Shown here: positions 9,027 through 18,021 of the stretch, in pieces
Layout: every line of letters starts with the position of its first letter
Position numbering within the stretch: the stretch's first letter is position 1
Assembly: GCF_008364625.2 (NCBI RefSeq)
Contig: NZ_CP126604.1
Location: 2,356,001 to 2,420,000 of the forward strand
From: Enterobacter dykesii
Lineage (GTDB): Bacteria > Pseudomonadota > Gammaproteobacteria > Enterobacterales > Enterobacteriaceae
Length of the DNA: 64,000 bases
Reading direction: 5' to 3'
The notes under the pieces: model-generated
Database searches by the model: none
What the model was told of the DNA's origin: nothing
What the model saw: the letters and a program-made list of their open reading frames with translations, nothing else
Program-made: the position numbers and the translations under genes

Positions 9027-9662
9027 TCATTCCGGGCGAGCAAGGCTATAGGCTGGGATCCGCCGGGTTGTTTTGGTGAGCGTATCAAACACCTCGGCGT
9101 CGGACGTCACGATCCTCATCCCCGTTTTGCGTAATCTCTGCACATCAGCCGCGATGCGCTGAATGCCAAACCAGAAAAGCCCGTCGAGTGCCGTCACCGA
9201 CAGCCCGTTTTCCAGCGCCAGCCTGAGGCGTTCCTTCGGGGCTTTAACCTGCTGGGCAATTTGCCGGTAAGGCAGTTCATTGCATCCTGTCGCGTCACTG
9301 CGCTGGATACGGGTTTTCAGCTGATAGGTAAACTCGTCAGGTATGCCGTCGAGATCCCTTTTAAGGCTATAGACGCAGCCAAAGCGCTTGCCGTTAAACA
9401 GAACATTTTTCTGGCTGAGCTGAAGCTCTTTTCTGACAACGTCTATCAGCTGAGGCGCACGGGTAAGGAGTAGCCTGAAGGGCAGCTCGAAGCTGGTGAC
9501 GTAATCCACATTAAGCAGCGCGAGACGCAGCCGCTCCTCTGCACCGGACTGTTGCTCACGACACTCCTCCATCACCTCTGCCCACTGGCGCGTCAGGCGC
9601 TCCGGTTCGGAGGCTTCGGTAAGGAGGTATTTTTCAATCTGATAATCAACTCTTCCGGTCAT
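9027..9662 (-). CDS. Unrecognised protein with two similar winged-helix-like units
   Basis: I do not recognise this 211-residue protein. ATG 9662 is preferred over the GTG at 9680 because of a GGGAT upstream. Two parts resemble each other: ERLRLALLNVDYVTSFEL..R...VVRKEL...GKRFGCVYSL in the first half and ERLRLALENGLSVTALDG..R...VQRLRK...TTRRIPAYSL in the second. Each reads as helix-turn-helix followed by a beta wing ending in Y-S-L, like the small HTH domains found in phage and accessory proteins. DNA binding is inferred. It is 121 bp downstream of the 2HCT transporter gene on the same strand. Confidence 0.65.
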   Translation of the reverse strand: MTGRVDYQIEKYLLTEASEPERLTRQWAEVMEECREQQSGAEERLRLALLNVDYVTSFELPFRLLLTRAPQLIDVVRKELQLSQKNVLFNGKRFGCVYSLKRDLDGIPDEFTYQLKTRIQRSDATGCNELPYRQIAQQVKAPKERLRLALENGLSVTALDGLFWFGIQRIAADVQRLRKTGMRIVTSDAEVFDTLTKTTRRIPAYSLARPE

Positions 9663-9783
9663 CGTGTGGTATCCCGTCACTGTGGATGCGGTAATTCTAT
9701 ACAGCGCGGTGAGTTTTATAAAGGACTGAACCGCAGCGGCACCCTGAAAATGTCGTTGCGATTCAGCATCCTGACGTATCGGA

Positions 9784-11115
9784 TCAGTTCGCCATAATCC
9801 AGCCCATCAGCAGCGTAGCGAAAATCACCGTCGACGCGCCACCGATGCGGGTGGCGATCTGCGCGAACGGCATGAGCGACATCCGGTTAGACGCGGACAA
9901 AATGGCCACGTCCCCCGTTCCGCCCAGCCCGCTGTGGCAGCAGGTCACAATGGCCGCTTCCACAGGATACATATTCAGACGCGACGCGATAAAGTAGCCG
10001 CTCAGCGCCATCGCAATCACCACCGAACCGCATACCACCACGTATCCCACCGAAAAGACCGACACCACGCTCTCAAGCGGCACGTATAACATCCCGAGGC
10101 CGATCATCAGCGGCCAGACCAGCGCAGCCGAGACGAATTTATAGCAGCTGTGCGCGCCCTGCTCCATTGAGGCCGGGATCACCCTGAAGTATTTACACAG
10201 AACGGCAATCAGGATCATCAGCACCGGACCGGGAATGTGAACCAGTTTTTCAAACAATCCGCCGACGATGAAAAACGCGCACACCATCAGCAATCCGCCC
10301 CCCATCAGATGAAAATCCGTCTGCTGCGTGCTTTGCGCCCCGGCAAACAGGCTGGCGTCATCATTACTCCGCGTGAGCATGCCATTTCCCGAAAGCGCAG
10401 GACGTTTCGCGCCGAGACGCGCCAGCGAGCCCGCACAAATAATGGCGAAGATATTCCCGACGACCGCAGCGGGTGCCAGCTGCGCAACGTAGACGTCCGG
10501 CGTCTGCCCCAGTATTGCCGAATAGGCCAGAGACAGCGGCAAAATCCCCTCGCCAATCCCTCCGCCGATGATGGGCACAATGATGAAGAAGAAGGTGTGG
10601 TAAGGCGTATAACCAAACAGTGAGCCCACAATGAGGCCGCTCAGCACGGCCATGCATGTTCCGGCCACCAGCGGAACAAACATGCGCATCATCCCCTGGA
10701 TCAGCAGCACCCGGTTCATCCCCAGAATGCTGCCGACCACCAGGCAGGCGATGACGAAATAGAGTAGATTCGCCTCTTTCATCAGCAGATGGACGGTATC
10801 AAGGGTATGTTTCCCGAATACGCCAAAATAGACCAGCACGGAAGGCACCATCAGGCACAGGATCGCCGGGCCGCCGATATCTTTCAGCACCGGGATTTGA
10901 CGCCCTACTTTGGCAAACGCGAAGCCGAGGGTCATAATGACCGCGAGACCACCAATCATATTTTTTGGCAGCAGCCCTGCCCAGGCGGACGTCGCCACAA
11001 TCGCGGCAATCCCGACGAACAGCATCAACGGGACCGTGCCCACCTCGGTATTGTTGAGCCTAAAGGCAAAACGCGGGGTCGACAGTTCAGAAGTCGGTAC
11101 AGGATTATCTTTCAT
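9784..11115 (-). CDS. 2-hydroxycarboxylate transporter (2HCT family, malate/citrate type)
   Basis: A 443-residue inner-membrane secondary transporter with about 11 hydrophobic segments. Both 2HCT re-entrant loop GGxG motifs are visible: GGGIGEGILPLSLAYS in the first half and GLGGTGDVAIL in the second. The family (CitS, CimH, MaeN, MleP) carries citrate, malate or lactate with Na+ or H+ or by exchange. The divergent AEC transporter-malic enzyme pair points to L-malate. An AGGTGA ribosome site precedes the ATG. It shares a 404-bp control region with the AEC gene. Confidence 0.9.
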   Translation of the reverse strand: MKDNPVPTSELSTPRFAFRLNNTEVGTVPLMLFVGIAAIVATSAWAGLLPKNMIGGLAVIMTLGFAFAKVGRQIPVLKDIGGPAILCLMVPSVLVYFGVFGKHTLDTVHLLMKEANLLYFVIACLVVGSILGMNRVLLIQGMMRMFVPLVAGTCMAVLSGLIVGSLFGYTPYHTFFFIIVPIIGGGIGEGILPLSLAYSAILGQTPDVYVAQLAPAAVVGNIFAIICAGSLARLGAKRPALSGNGMLTRSNDDASLFAGAQSTQQTDFHLMGGGLLMVCAFFIVGGLFEKLVHIPGPVLMILIAVLCKYFRVIPASMEQGAHSCYKFVSAALVWPLMIGLGMLYVPLESVVSVFSVGYVVVCGSVVIAMALSGYFIASRLNMYPVEAAIVTCCHSGLGGTGDVAILSASNRMSLMPFAQIATRIGGASTVIFATLLMGWIMAN

Positions 11116-11519
11116 ATAATCACCTGAATTTGTGTTCGGATAAACAGAGAAAGGAATAACTGAAACTATTCCTGATACGAATAAATATTCTTAAATATAA
11201 ATAAAGACTTAGATGGCCTTTTCTAAAAACAGACTCACGATGAAATTATCACGGGCCTGCGGGTAGAAATGTGAACAATCTGGCCCTTTGCTTTTAAATA
11301 ACTTAATTCAGCATTAAGTAACTAAAGTTATTTATGGCAACCATTGTCGCTTTCTTGCGTCTTATCAATATTTGACGAAAGTATTAGTTATCCAACTAAT
11401 GCAATCTTTTTGAAATTAATAAAACCAGAGAGAGTGTGACCCTTGTCACTCCTGCCCTGCTTTCTAAGCGCTAGATTAGCGCTGCAATAAAACACATAAA
11501 ATACCCTACAGGAAATACT
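11116..11519. promoter_or_regulatory. Divergent control region of the malate module
   Basis: A 404-bp A/T-rich region separating the 2HCT gene from the AEC-malic enzyme operon. It carries the CRP-like site listed separately. I see no open frame of coding character in it. Long A/T tracts (11170-11200 and 11395-11425) fit promoter DNA; exact -10/-35 elements were not assigned. Confidence 0.6.
11435..11450. promoter_or_regulatory. Probable CRP-binding site
   Basis: TGTGA-CCCTTG-TCACT matches the CRP consensus TGTGA-N6-TCACA at nine of ten core bases. It lies 70 bp before the AEC transporter ATG, so catabolite activation of the malate operon is likely. Confidence 0.65.
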
Positions 11520-12467
11520 ATGCCTTCATTACTATTACAGTCACTGTTTCCGCTCGTCTTTATAATGTTACTTGGATGGCTAAGTGGAAAGCTGGGATAT
11601 TCCCGACGTGAAGATGCAAACGTTATGGCAACCGTGGTGATTCGTTTCGCCCTTCCTTTCCATCTTTTTATCGGCGCATTGCATACCGACCCCAATAAAA
11701 TTAAGAACCTGACCTTTATGGCCGTACTGGTTGTCGGTTTAATGGGGTCGTATTTACTGACGCTATTTATTTCACGCTACGTTTTTCGCCACGATATCAA
11801 AACCAGCGCCATTCAGTCTCTGGTTTGCGCCTTTCCCGATATGGCCTACTTTGGTGCACCGGTCCTGGCGGTATTGATTGGGCCGGAAGGATTTATCGGC
11901 GTGCTGATTGGCAATATTATTACCAGCGTTATCATGATCCCTCTGACTATCGTCCTGATTCGTATGGGTGATAAAAACGGTCATGACGGCCTGGAGGCGC
12001 TGCACCCGGGCGCGATGATCGTGCAAAACCTTATCAAAGCGGCACGCAATCCTATCGTCTGGATCCCGGTCTCCGGCGTATTGCTCAGCCTGGCCGGCGT
12101 GCAAATCCCTTCCATTCTCAGCATGCCTATTGAGATGATTGGCAAGGTTTCAGGCGGACTGTCCCTGTTTGCCCTCGGCCTGCTGTTTTACGGTGAACGT
12201 CCAAAACTGAACGTGCAGACGTTTACCAATATCAGTATTAAAAACCTTATTCAGCCGGCAATGATGGCCGCCGCGGGGATCGCCTTTGGCCTGAGCCACA
12301 CCTTACTGCAGCAGGTCGTCATTATTGGCGCAACGCCTTCCGCTATTGCCGCGGGGATGTTTGCGTTGCGCAGCGATACCTATATTGATACCGCATCCTC
12401 TTCCATATTAATTGGCACTGCCGTCGGGGTCGTGACCGAAGGCATTATGATCTATTTCATCTCTTAA
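11520..12467 (+). CDS. AEC-family transporter (auxin efflux carrier type; malate/malonate class)
   Basis: A 315-residue integral membrane protein with about ten helices in two halves, typical of the AEC family that includes bacterial MdcF (malonate) and MleP-type malate carriers. The N-terminal helix LPLVFIMLLGWLSGKLGY and the C-terminal GATPSAIAAGMFALR...TASSSILIGTAVGV are family-like. The malic enzyme gene follows after 32 bp, so the pair forms an uptake-and-decarboxylation unit. Direction and substrate are inferred from this context. Likely CRP-activated through the site at 11435. Confidence 0.87.
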   Translation: MPSLLLQSLFPLVFIMLLGWLSGKLGYSRREDANVMATVVIRFALPFHLFIGALHTDPNKIKNLTFMAVLVVGLMGSYLLTLFISRYVFRHDIKTSAIQSLVCAFPDMAYFGAPVLAVLIGPEGFIGVLIGNIITSVIMIPLTIVLIRMGDKNGHDGLEALHPGAMIVQNLIKAARNPIVWIPVSGVLLSLAGVQIPSILSMPIEMIGKVSGGLSLFALGLLFYGERPKLNVQTFTNISIKNLIQPAMMAAAGIAFGLSHTLLQQVVIIGATPSAIAAGMFALRSDTYIDTASSSILIGTAVGVVTEGIMIYFIS

Positions 12468-12499
12468 TCTGTTTTATTTAAAAAATTCAGGAGTTAACC

Positions 12500-14185
12500 A
12501 TGTCCCGGAAAGAAGTTCTGTACACCCCCTATAACGGGGCCGTATTGCTGGAAAATCCGCTGCTAAATAAAGGGCTCGCATTTATTAAAGAGGAGCGTGA
12601 CAATTTTAATCTGCATGGGTTATTGCCGCACAACGTTGAAACCATTGAAGAACAAACCGAGCGTGCCTGGGTGCAGTTCTGCCATTTTAAAAGCGATATT
12701 TCGCGTCACGTTTACCTGCGAAATATTCAGGACACCAATGAAACTCTTTTTTATAACCTCTTGCGTTCGCATCTCAAAGAGACGTTACCGATTATCTATA
12801 CCCCGACGGTCGGTGAAGCCTGCGAGCATTTCTCCACGATTTATCGACGCGCGCGGGGCCTGTTTATTTCATGGCCGAATCGCCATCGTATTGATGAGAT
12901 GCTGCAAAGCTTTTCGCGCAACGACGTTCGCGTGATTGTGGTGACGGACGGGGAACGTATTTTAGGGCTTGGCGATCAGGGTATCGGCGGAATGGGTATC
13001 CCAATTGGCAAGCTGTCGCTGTATACCGCCTGCGGCGGGATCCATCCGGCCTCTACCCTGCCGATTATGCTGGATGTTGGCACCAATAATCAGCAACACC
13101 TCGACGACCCGATGTACATGGGCTGGCGCCACCCGCGCATCAGCGACGACCAGTACGCTGAGTTTATGGATATGTTTGTCAGCACCGTTAAAGCGCGCTG
13201 GCCCAATGTGCTCCTGCAATTTGAGGACTTCGCGCAGAAAAATGCCACCAGGCTGCTCCAGCGCTACCGCGACCAGCTGTGCTGCTTCAATGATGATATC
13301 CAGGGCACGGCCGCCGTCACCGCCGGTACGCTGATGGCGGCGGCCCATGCGGCAGGCACGCGCATTCGCGACCAGCGCGTGGTCTTCCTGGGCAGCGGCT
13401 CTGCCGGATGCGGGATAGCTGAAAAAATAGTGGCGCTGATGGTGGATGACGGCCTGACCGAGCCGGAAGCGCGCAGCCGGATCTTTATGGTCGATCGCTT
13501 CGGCCTGCTGACCGACGACATGACCAACCTGCTCGATTTCCAGAAACACCTGCTTACCGCGCGCGACGCCGTTTGCAGCTGGCAGGTTGACGCGAAGAAC
13601 ATTTCCCTGCTGGACGTGGTGAAGAACGCGCATCCTACCGTGATGATCGGCGTTTCGGGCCAGCCGGGGCTGTTCAGCGAAGAGATTGTCAAAGAGATGC
13701 ATCGCCACTGTCCGCGCCCGATCATCATGCCGCTCTCGAACCCGACCTCGCGGGCGGAAGCCCAGCCGCAGGATCTCATTGCCTGGACCCAGGGTGCCGC
13801 ACTGGTGGCCACCGGCAGCCCGTTCGCCCCGGTATTCTGGGAGAATGAACACTACGAGATCGCCCAGTGTAACAACGCCTATATCTTCCCGGGCCTGGGG
13901 CTGGGCGTGCTGGCCTGCAACGCGCGCCGGGTGACGGAAGAGATGCTGATGGCAGCAAGCCGCAGCCTGGCAGCGCAGTCTCCTCTGGTCACCACGGAAA
14001 AAGGCGGATTGCTGCCGCCGGTAGATCAGATTGAAACGGTCTCACGCCAGATTGCCGTCGCCGTCGCCCGGGCCGCGATTGAACAGGACGTGGCTCCGGC
14101 GATTGATGATGAGACGCTGATGGCGCGTATTGAGAAGACCTGGTGGCAGGCGGACTATGCGCCGTACCGCAGGTCTGCGCTGTAA
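12500..14185 (+). CDS. NAD-dependent malic enzyme (MaeA-like)
   Basis: A 561-residue cytosolic enzyme converting L-malate to pyruvate and CO2 with NAD reduction. It is close to E. coli MaeA throughout. Visible features: catalytic Tyr in [12 protein letters not shown], the loop [18 protein letters not shown] with the catalytic lysine, metal ligands in [12 protein letters not shown] and FNDDIQGTA, and the Rossmann motif [13 protein letters not shown]. An AGGAG site sits 6 bp before ATG 12500. The partner transporters suggest dedicated malate growth. It could be the resident maeA moved into this module or a paralogue; a malolactic function is less likely given its MaeA resemblance. Confidence 0.92.
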   Translation: MSRKEVLYTPYNGAVLLENPLLNKGLAFIKEERDNFNLHGLLPHNVETIEEQTERAWVQFCHFKSDISRHVYLRNIQDTNETLFYNLLRSHLKETLPIIYTPTVGEACEHFSTIYRRARGLFISWPNRHRIDEMLQSFSRNDVRVIVVTDGERILGLGDQGIGGMGIPIGKLSLYTACGGIHPASTLPIMLDVGTNNQQHLDDPMYMGWRHPRISDDQYAEFMDMFVSTVKARWPNVLLQFEDFAQKNATRLLQRYRDQLCCFNDDIQGTAAVTAGTLMAAAHAAGTRIRDQRVVFLGSGSAGCGIAEKIVALMVDDGLTEPEARSRIFMVDRFGLLTDDMTNLLDFQKHLLTARDAVCSWQVDAKNISLLDVVKNAHPTVMIGVSGQPGLFSEEIVKEMHRHCPRPIIMPLSNPTSRAEAQPQDLIAWTQGAALVATGSPFAPVFWENEHYEIAQCNNAYIFPGLGLGVLACNARRVTEEMLMAASRSLAAQSPLVTTEKGGLLPPVDQIETVSRQIAVAVARAAIEQDVAPAIDDETLMARIEKTWWQADYAPYRRSAL

Positions 14186-14193
14186 GCTTCGCG

Positions 14194-14221
14194 CCTGCCC
14201 TCACTGCGCGGTGAGGGCAGG
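14194..14221. terminator. Hairpin between convergent malic enzyme and LpxL-type genes
   Basis: CCTGCCCTCAC and GTGAGGGCAGG make an 11-bp perfect stem around TGCGCG. A U-run is lacking, so it may act as a Rho-assisted or RNA-protecting hairpin rather than a strict intrinsic terminator. Confidence 0.5.
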
Positions 14222-14230
14222 ATTGCTTCC

Positions 14231-15232
14231 TCAGTGCTGGACGCCAGACCGATCGGAAAGATCGGCTGCGGAAAGGATATCAGCCCGTGGTGCCACGCTC
14301 TTGCGGCGGGCATAGCGGTCAGGCTGACCTTCAGGACGCGTTTTGAAGCGACGGTGCAGCCACATATACTGTTCTGGCGCCATCCGTACCGCCTGCTCAA
14401 TCGCCCTGTTCATCTGCGTCGCTACAGATTCTTTATCTCCCCCCTGCAGCGCCTCGCTGATATCCTCCAGAATAATCAGTTCGTAGCCGGTACCGTCCGC
14501 CCTGCGGCGCGGCACAAAGGGAATAACGGCAGGCTTAGCGCTTTTGACCAGCATATAGCTTCCCGCTGTTGTGGCGGCATCCGGAACCGCAAAGAACGGC
14601 ACAAACACGCTGTTGGTTTTGCCATAGTCGTGGTCCGGGGCGTACCACAAAATTTCATTCTGCTTCAGCGAGCGGATCATGCCCTTTAAATCATGACGAT
14701 CGAGCATGGTTTTATTGGAGCGCAGGCGTCCGCGCGTCTGAAGCCAGTCCAGCAGCGCGTTATTATTCGGACGATACACCCCAATCCCAGGGTTGAGCAT
14801 GCCAAAGATCCGCGCGCCCAGCTCAAGGGTGAGAAAATGCATGCCAACGAGCACCACGCCATTGCCCTTTGCCCGCGCCTTTTCCATGTGCTCATACCCC
14901 TGCACGGTAAAGCATTTCTTCACCCGCCACGCAGGCCAGAACCATGCCATCCCGGTTTCGATTACCCCCATTCCTACCGATTCAAAATTACGCTGCAGCA
15001 GCGACTCTCGCTCCGCCTTTTTCATCTCCGGAAAACAGAGTTCCAGGTTGCGGCGGGCAATCTCAACGCGGCGCGGAAGCAGGCGCATCGCCAGCCGTCC
15101 AAGGCCGTGGCCGATTCGGAACAGCAGCGGATAAGGGAGCAGCATGATGAGCCACAGCGCGGCAATGCCGGCCCAGCTTAGCCAGTAACGAGGGTGAAGA
15201 AAGGCGAGTGAAAAACGGGGTAATTTTGTCAT
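14231..15232 (-). CDS. LpxL/LpxP-type lipid A acyltransferase paralogue
   Basis: A 333-residue membrane-bound acyltransferase of the HtrB/LpxL family that adds a secondary acyl chain to Kdo2-lipid IVA at the inner membrane. The start ([16 protein letters not shown]), the acyltransferase motif [21 protein letters not shown] and [13 protein letters not shown] are all present. E. coli LpxL ends soon after RPEG; this protein runs about 25 residues further with a polar, arginine- and aspartate-rich tail. Its place among maeA-like and pptA genes is not the usual lpxL locus, so it is probably an extra copy whose acyl preference is open. Confidence 0.88.
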   Translation of the reverse strand: MTKLPRFSLAFLHPRYWLSWAGIAALWLIMLLPYPLLFRIGHGLGRLAMRLLPRRVEIARRNLELCFPEMKKAERESLLQRNFESVGMGVIETGMAWFWPAWRVKKCFTVQGYEHMEKARAKGNGVVLVGMHFLTLELGARIFGMLNPGIGVYRPNNNALLDWLQTRGRLRSNKTMLDRHDLKGMIRSLKQNEILWYAPDHDYGKTNSVFVPFFAVPDAATTAGSYMLVKSAKPAVIPFVPRRRADGTGYELIILEDISEALQGGDKESVATQMNRAIEQAVRMAPEQYMWLHRRFKTRPEGQPDRYARRKSVAPRADILSAADLSDRSGVQH

Positions 15233-15387
15233 GAGAAAATTATCCTTTAGCGTGTCTGTCCTTAATTGATTCTGTTTGAGATCATTCCTAAGGATGTATG
15301 AAATGTCAGTCAGAAACGTAAAGTGTAACGGATAAGATAAAACGCATTTTTATCGATTTTTGCGAAAAAGCGGGAAGACGAGGCGGG

Positions 15388-15415
15388 GAAAACCGGGGAG
15401 GAGCGTTCCCCCCGG
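15388..15415 (-). terminator. Intrinsic terminator after pptA
   Basis: Read on the minus strand, a CCGGGG/CCCCGG stem is followed by TTTTCC, just downstream of the pptA stop. Confidence 0.6.
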
Positions 15416-15424
15416 CAATTGCGC

Positions 15425-15655
15425 TTACATTGAATAGCCTGGCTTTTTGATTAATTCGTCCAGCTTCGGTCCTATTTCGATATCCCAGACCTGCGCTTTC
15501 CAGTCCTCCTGGTTCACCTGATTCAACGCAACGGACACCGAGCTGTCTTTGCTGTTGAAATGGCGAATAATGACCTCAGCAATATCCTCGGCCAGGGCAG
15601 CTTTTTGTTCGTCGTTCAAATCGCGGGGAAAACATTTGATATCTACGTGTGGCAT
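15425..15655 (-). CDS. pptA: 4-oxalocrotonate tautomerase-family protein PptA
   Basis: A 76-residue tautomerase colinear with E. coli PptA (YdcE), with the catalytic amino-terminal proline right after Met ([12 protein letters not shown]), the helix [16 protein letters not shown] and the family ending IKKPGYSM. The enzyme enolises or ketonises small 2-oxo acids such as phenylpyruvate in vitro; the cellular substrate is not established. Own terminator downstream; yncG follows upstream on the same strand after 37 bp, so the two may be co-transcribed. Confidence 0.93.
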   Translation of the reverse strand: MPHVDIKCFPRDLNDEQKAALAEDIAEVIIRHFNSKDSSVSVALNQVNQEDWKAQVWDIEIGPKLDELIKKPGYSM

Positions 15656-15692
15656 ATACAGGCTTCCAGTTGTGAGTCAGGGCTCCACGTTA

Positions 15693-16310
15693 TCAGATAA
15701 TACCGTTGGCCTTTAACACCTTGTGCAGTTCCGGCAGCTGGCATACGGTGTCCGCAATAGCCGTAAACCTCGGCGTATTGGTTGCAAACCAGTCATGGCG
15801 TGGCCCCCAGGTTCGCGCCACCGCGATATACACATCCAGCAGCGTCAGCCGTTCCCCCAACGCAAACGGGGCGGCCTTGAGCTGAGTTTCGAACCACAAA
15901 TAGAGGGATTTCCGGTATTCGATGCAGTTTTTCTGCAGCTGTTCAGGCGCATCCGGCGCCCAGCGTTCGGGATAGTCCGCATACATAAACGTGGGATAGA
16001 CGTTGGCCACAAACCAGATCAGCAGACGCTGAAACTGCTGGCGTTCGGCCTGCCCCACGGGCGGCGCGAGATCGGGACATCTGTCGAGCACCATCAGGGC
16101 AATCGCCGCCGTTTCGGTCATGATGGCGCCATTTTCCAGCTCCAGCGTGGGCACCTGACACAGCGGGTTAAGCTTTTGCAGCAGTTCGCGCTGCGGGCCG
16201 GGCTGGTCAAACCCGTCCACGTTGATAAATTGATAAGGGATATCGGCGAGGGTTAGCATCACTTCACCGATCGCCGAGCCCCAGCCGGGTACGCCATAGA
16301 GTTTAATCAT
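15693..16310 (-). CDS. yncG: Glutathione S-transferase family protein YncG
   Basis: A 205-residue GST with a thioredoxin-like N-terminal domain (VPGWGSAIGEVMLTL; QVPTLELENGAIMTETAAI carrying the cis-Pro and the glutathione-binding Glu/Thr) and an all-helical C-terminal domain. It matches E. coli YncG closely, including LLIWFVANVYPTF and YPERWAPDAPEQL. Substrate unknown; the N-terminal Ser/Gly region suggests a serine- or cysteine-type class. Located with pptA as in E. coli, though ansP is displaced by the operon at 16.3-23.9 kb. Confidence 0.92.
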   Translation of the reverse strand: MIKLYGVPGWGSAIGEVMLTLADIPYQFINVDGFDQPGPQRELLQKLNPLCQVPTLELENGAIMTETAAIALMVLDRCPDLAPPVGQAERQQFQRLLIWFVANVYPTFMYADYPERWAPDAPEQLQKNCIEYRKSLYLWFETQLKAAPFALGERLTLLDVYIAVARTWGPRHDWFATNTPRFTAIADTVCQLPELHKVLKANGII

Positions 16311-16350
16311 GTTGCCCCCTCAGGGATGAAAACCTAAGTGTAGAGCACCA

Positions 16351-17238
16351 TTAGTAGGTTATCCCAGGCGGGTTGACCTCCGACTGCGCCACCGCTTCGC
16401 CCTGCTCACCCCAGCGCGCCAGCACCTTCTGGTAATCTCCGCGCTTAATCGCGCCGTCCAGCGCGGCCTGCAGCGCGTACACCAGCTCATTGCCTTTTTT
16501 GGTGGTGGTCGCAACATAGGCTTTTTTCGGCCCTAAACCGACAACGCGGGTTTTGCCCGTGAGCGCAGCCTTATAGGCCGATACCGACTGCGGGCCAAAG
16601 AACACGTCCGCCCTGCCGGACTGAATATAGAGATTGCCCGAGGCATCGTCGTGGAGATAGACCGGCAGCGCAGGCGCCCTTCCCGCCTTTTTGTTCTCTT
16701 CGTTCCAGCCCAGCAGGATGCGTTCCTGATTTGTACCAGAGCCGACAATCACCTTTTTCCCGGCCAGATCTTCCGCGCTTTTGATTGACTGAATGTCGCT
16801 GGTGGATTTCACCGAAAACGCCAGCGAATCGACGCGGTAGGTCGCAAAATCAAATTTCTCTTTACGCTGTTCGGTCACCGCAATGTTCACCAGCGCCACG
16901 TCGTAGCGCCCGGAGGCGATCCCCAGCGGCCAGTCTTCCCACGCCGTCGGCACCAGCTTCAGCTTTAGCCCCAGGCTGCCCGCCAGCAGGCGGGCGATAT
17001 CCGGGTCGCTACCGATGCGCGTGCGGTTATCGCTGGCCAGCAGCGCCAGCGGCGGAGAATTCAGCGCCGAAACGGCGACCGTCAGCGTACCCGGCTCAAC
17101 GAATTTGTAGTTTGCGGGGATCTTCGCCACGGCCAGCCGATCCACCGTCACCGGCAGCGGCTGCTCGTTGGCTTTCAAATCAATGCTGGCGTGGCTCACC
17201 GTAGTGAAGACCAGCCCCGCCAGAAGTCCATATTTCAT
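16351..17238 (-). CDS. Amino-acid ABC transporter substrate-binding protein (first of two)
   Basis: A 295-residue periplasmic binding protein of family 3 with an N-terminal signal peptide (MKYGLLAGLVFTTVSHA). ATG 17238 is chosen because AGGAG lies five bases before it. Core features: TRIGSDPDIARLLAGSL, TAWEDWPLGIASGRYDVAL and EKFDFATYR, then VIVGSGTNQERILLGWNEE. It resembles the other binding protein of the operon at 19460 along its length, like TcyJ/TcyK of B. subtilis. Last gene of the eight-gene operon. Predicted ligand: an S-substituted cysteine or its N-acetyl form (inference from context). Confidence 0.88.
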   Translation of the reverse strand: MKYGLLAGLVFTTVSHASIDLKANEQPLPVTVDRLAVAKIPANYKFVEPGTLTVAVSALNSPPLALLASDNRTRIGSDPDIARLLAGSLGLKLKLVPTAWEDWPLGIASGRYDVALVNIAVTEQRKEKFDFATYRVDSLAFSVKSTSDIQSIKSAEDLAGKKVIVGSGTNQERILLGWNEENKKAGRAPALPVYLHDDASGNLYIQSGRADVFFGPQSVSAYKAALTGKTRVVGLGPKKAYVATTTKKGNELVYALQAALDGAIKRGDYQKVLARWGEQGEAVAQSEVNPPGITY

Positions 17239-17247
17239 TGGCACTCC

Positions 17248-18021
17248 TTACAAGACTTTGGAGAGAAACTGGCGCGTTCGCGCATGTGACGGACGGTTTA
17301 ATACCTCGTCACTGCTTCCCTGCTCGACAATTTTCCCGTCGACCATAAACACCACCTGATCCGCCACTTCCCGGGCAAAGCCGATCTCGTGGGTCACCAC
17401 CACCAGCGTGGTGCCGGACCGCGCCAGCTTTTTGATCACGTCCAGCACTTCCCCCACCAGCTCCGGATCCAGCGCCGAGGTGGGCTCATCAAACAGCATC
17501 ACGCGGGGACGCAGCGCCAGCGCGCGGGCAATCGCAATGCGCTGCTGCTGTCCGCCGGAGAGATGGCGCGACCAGGCATCGGCTTTATCCCGCAGCCCGA
17601 CCACGTCCAGCAGGCTGTACGCCCTTTCCACCGCCTCTTTTTTGCTGAGCTTTTTATGCGCGATGGGCGCCTCAATCAGGTTTTCCAGCACCGTGAGATG
17701 CGGAAAGAGATTGAAGTTCTGGAACACATAGCCCACGTTGACGCGCTGTTTGAGGATCTCCTTCTCTTTCAGCTCGTAGAGCCTGTCTCCCTGACGACGG
17801 TAGCCAATGTAGTCCCCGTCGATCTGGATAAAACCTTCATCGACGCGCTCCAGGTGGTTAATGGTGCGCAGCAGCGTCGATTTGCCGGAGCCGGACGGCC
17901 CGAGGATCACCGTCACGGAACCGGGCGGGATCTCAAGCGAAACGTTGTCGAGCGCCTTATGCCGACCAAAATACTTGCTGACGCCGGTAATCGAAATGTG
18001 TCCTTCAGGAGAGGCTTGCAT
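17248..18021 (-). CDS. Amino-acid ABC transporter ATP-binding protein
   Basis: A 257-residue ABC ATPase. The start at 18021 (MQASPEGHISI) is chosen; a longer frame to 18180 would overlap the permease by 176 bp. Walker A GPSGSGKSTLL, Q-loop FQNFNLFPHL, signature LSGGQQQRIAIARAL, Walker B VMLFDEP and the switch His in VVTHE are complete. Polar amino-acid (GlnQ/TcyN) subfamily. It overlaps the permease gene by 17 bp and precedes the binding protein gene by 9 bp, so expression is coupled. Confidence 0.93.
   Translation of the reverse strand: MQASPEGHISITGVSKYFGRHKALDNVSLEIPPGSVTVILGPSGSGKSTLLRTINHLERVDEGFIQIDGDYIGYRRQGDRLYELKEKEILKQRVNVGYVFQNFNLFPHLTVLENLIEAPIAHKKLSKKEAVERAYSLLDVVGLRDKADAWSRHLSGGQQQRIAIARALALRPRVMLFDEPTSALDPELVGEVLDVIKKLARSGTTLVVVTHEIGFAREVADQVVFMVDGKIVEQGSSDEVLNRPSHARTRQFLSKVL

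Noticed and set aside
9665..9710. LexA-like CTGT...ACAG upstream of the tandem-HTH gene
   Set aside because: Spacing between the halves is 17 bp, not the 8 bp of a LexA box.
12962..13852. 296-codon minus-strand frame inside the malic enzyme gene
   Set aside because: Antisense shadow of a conserved enzyme.
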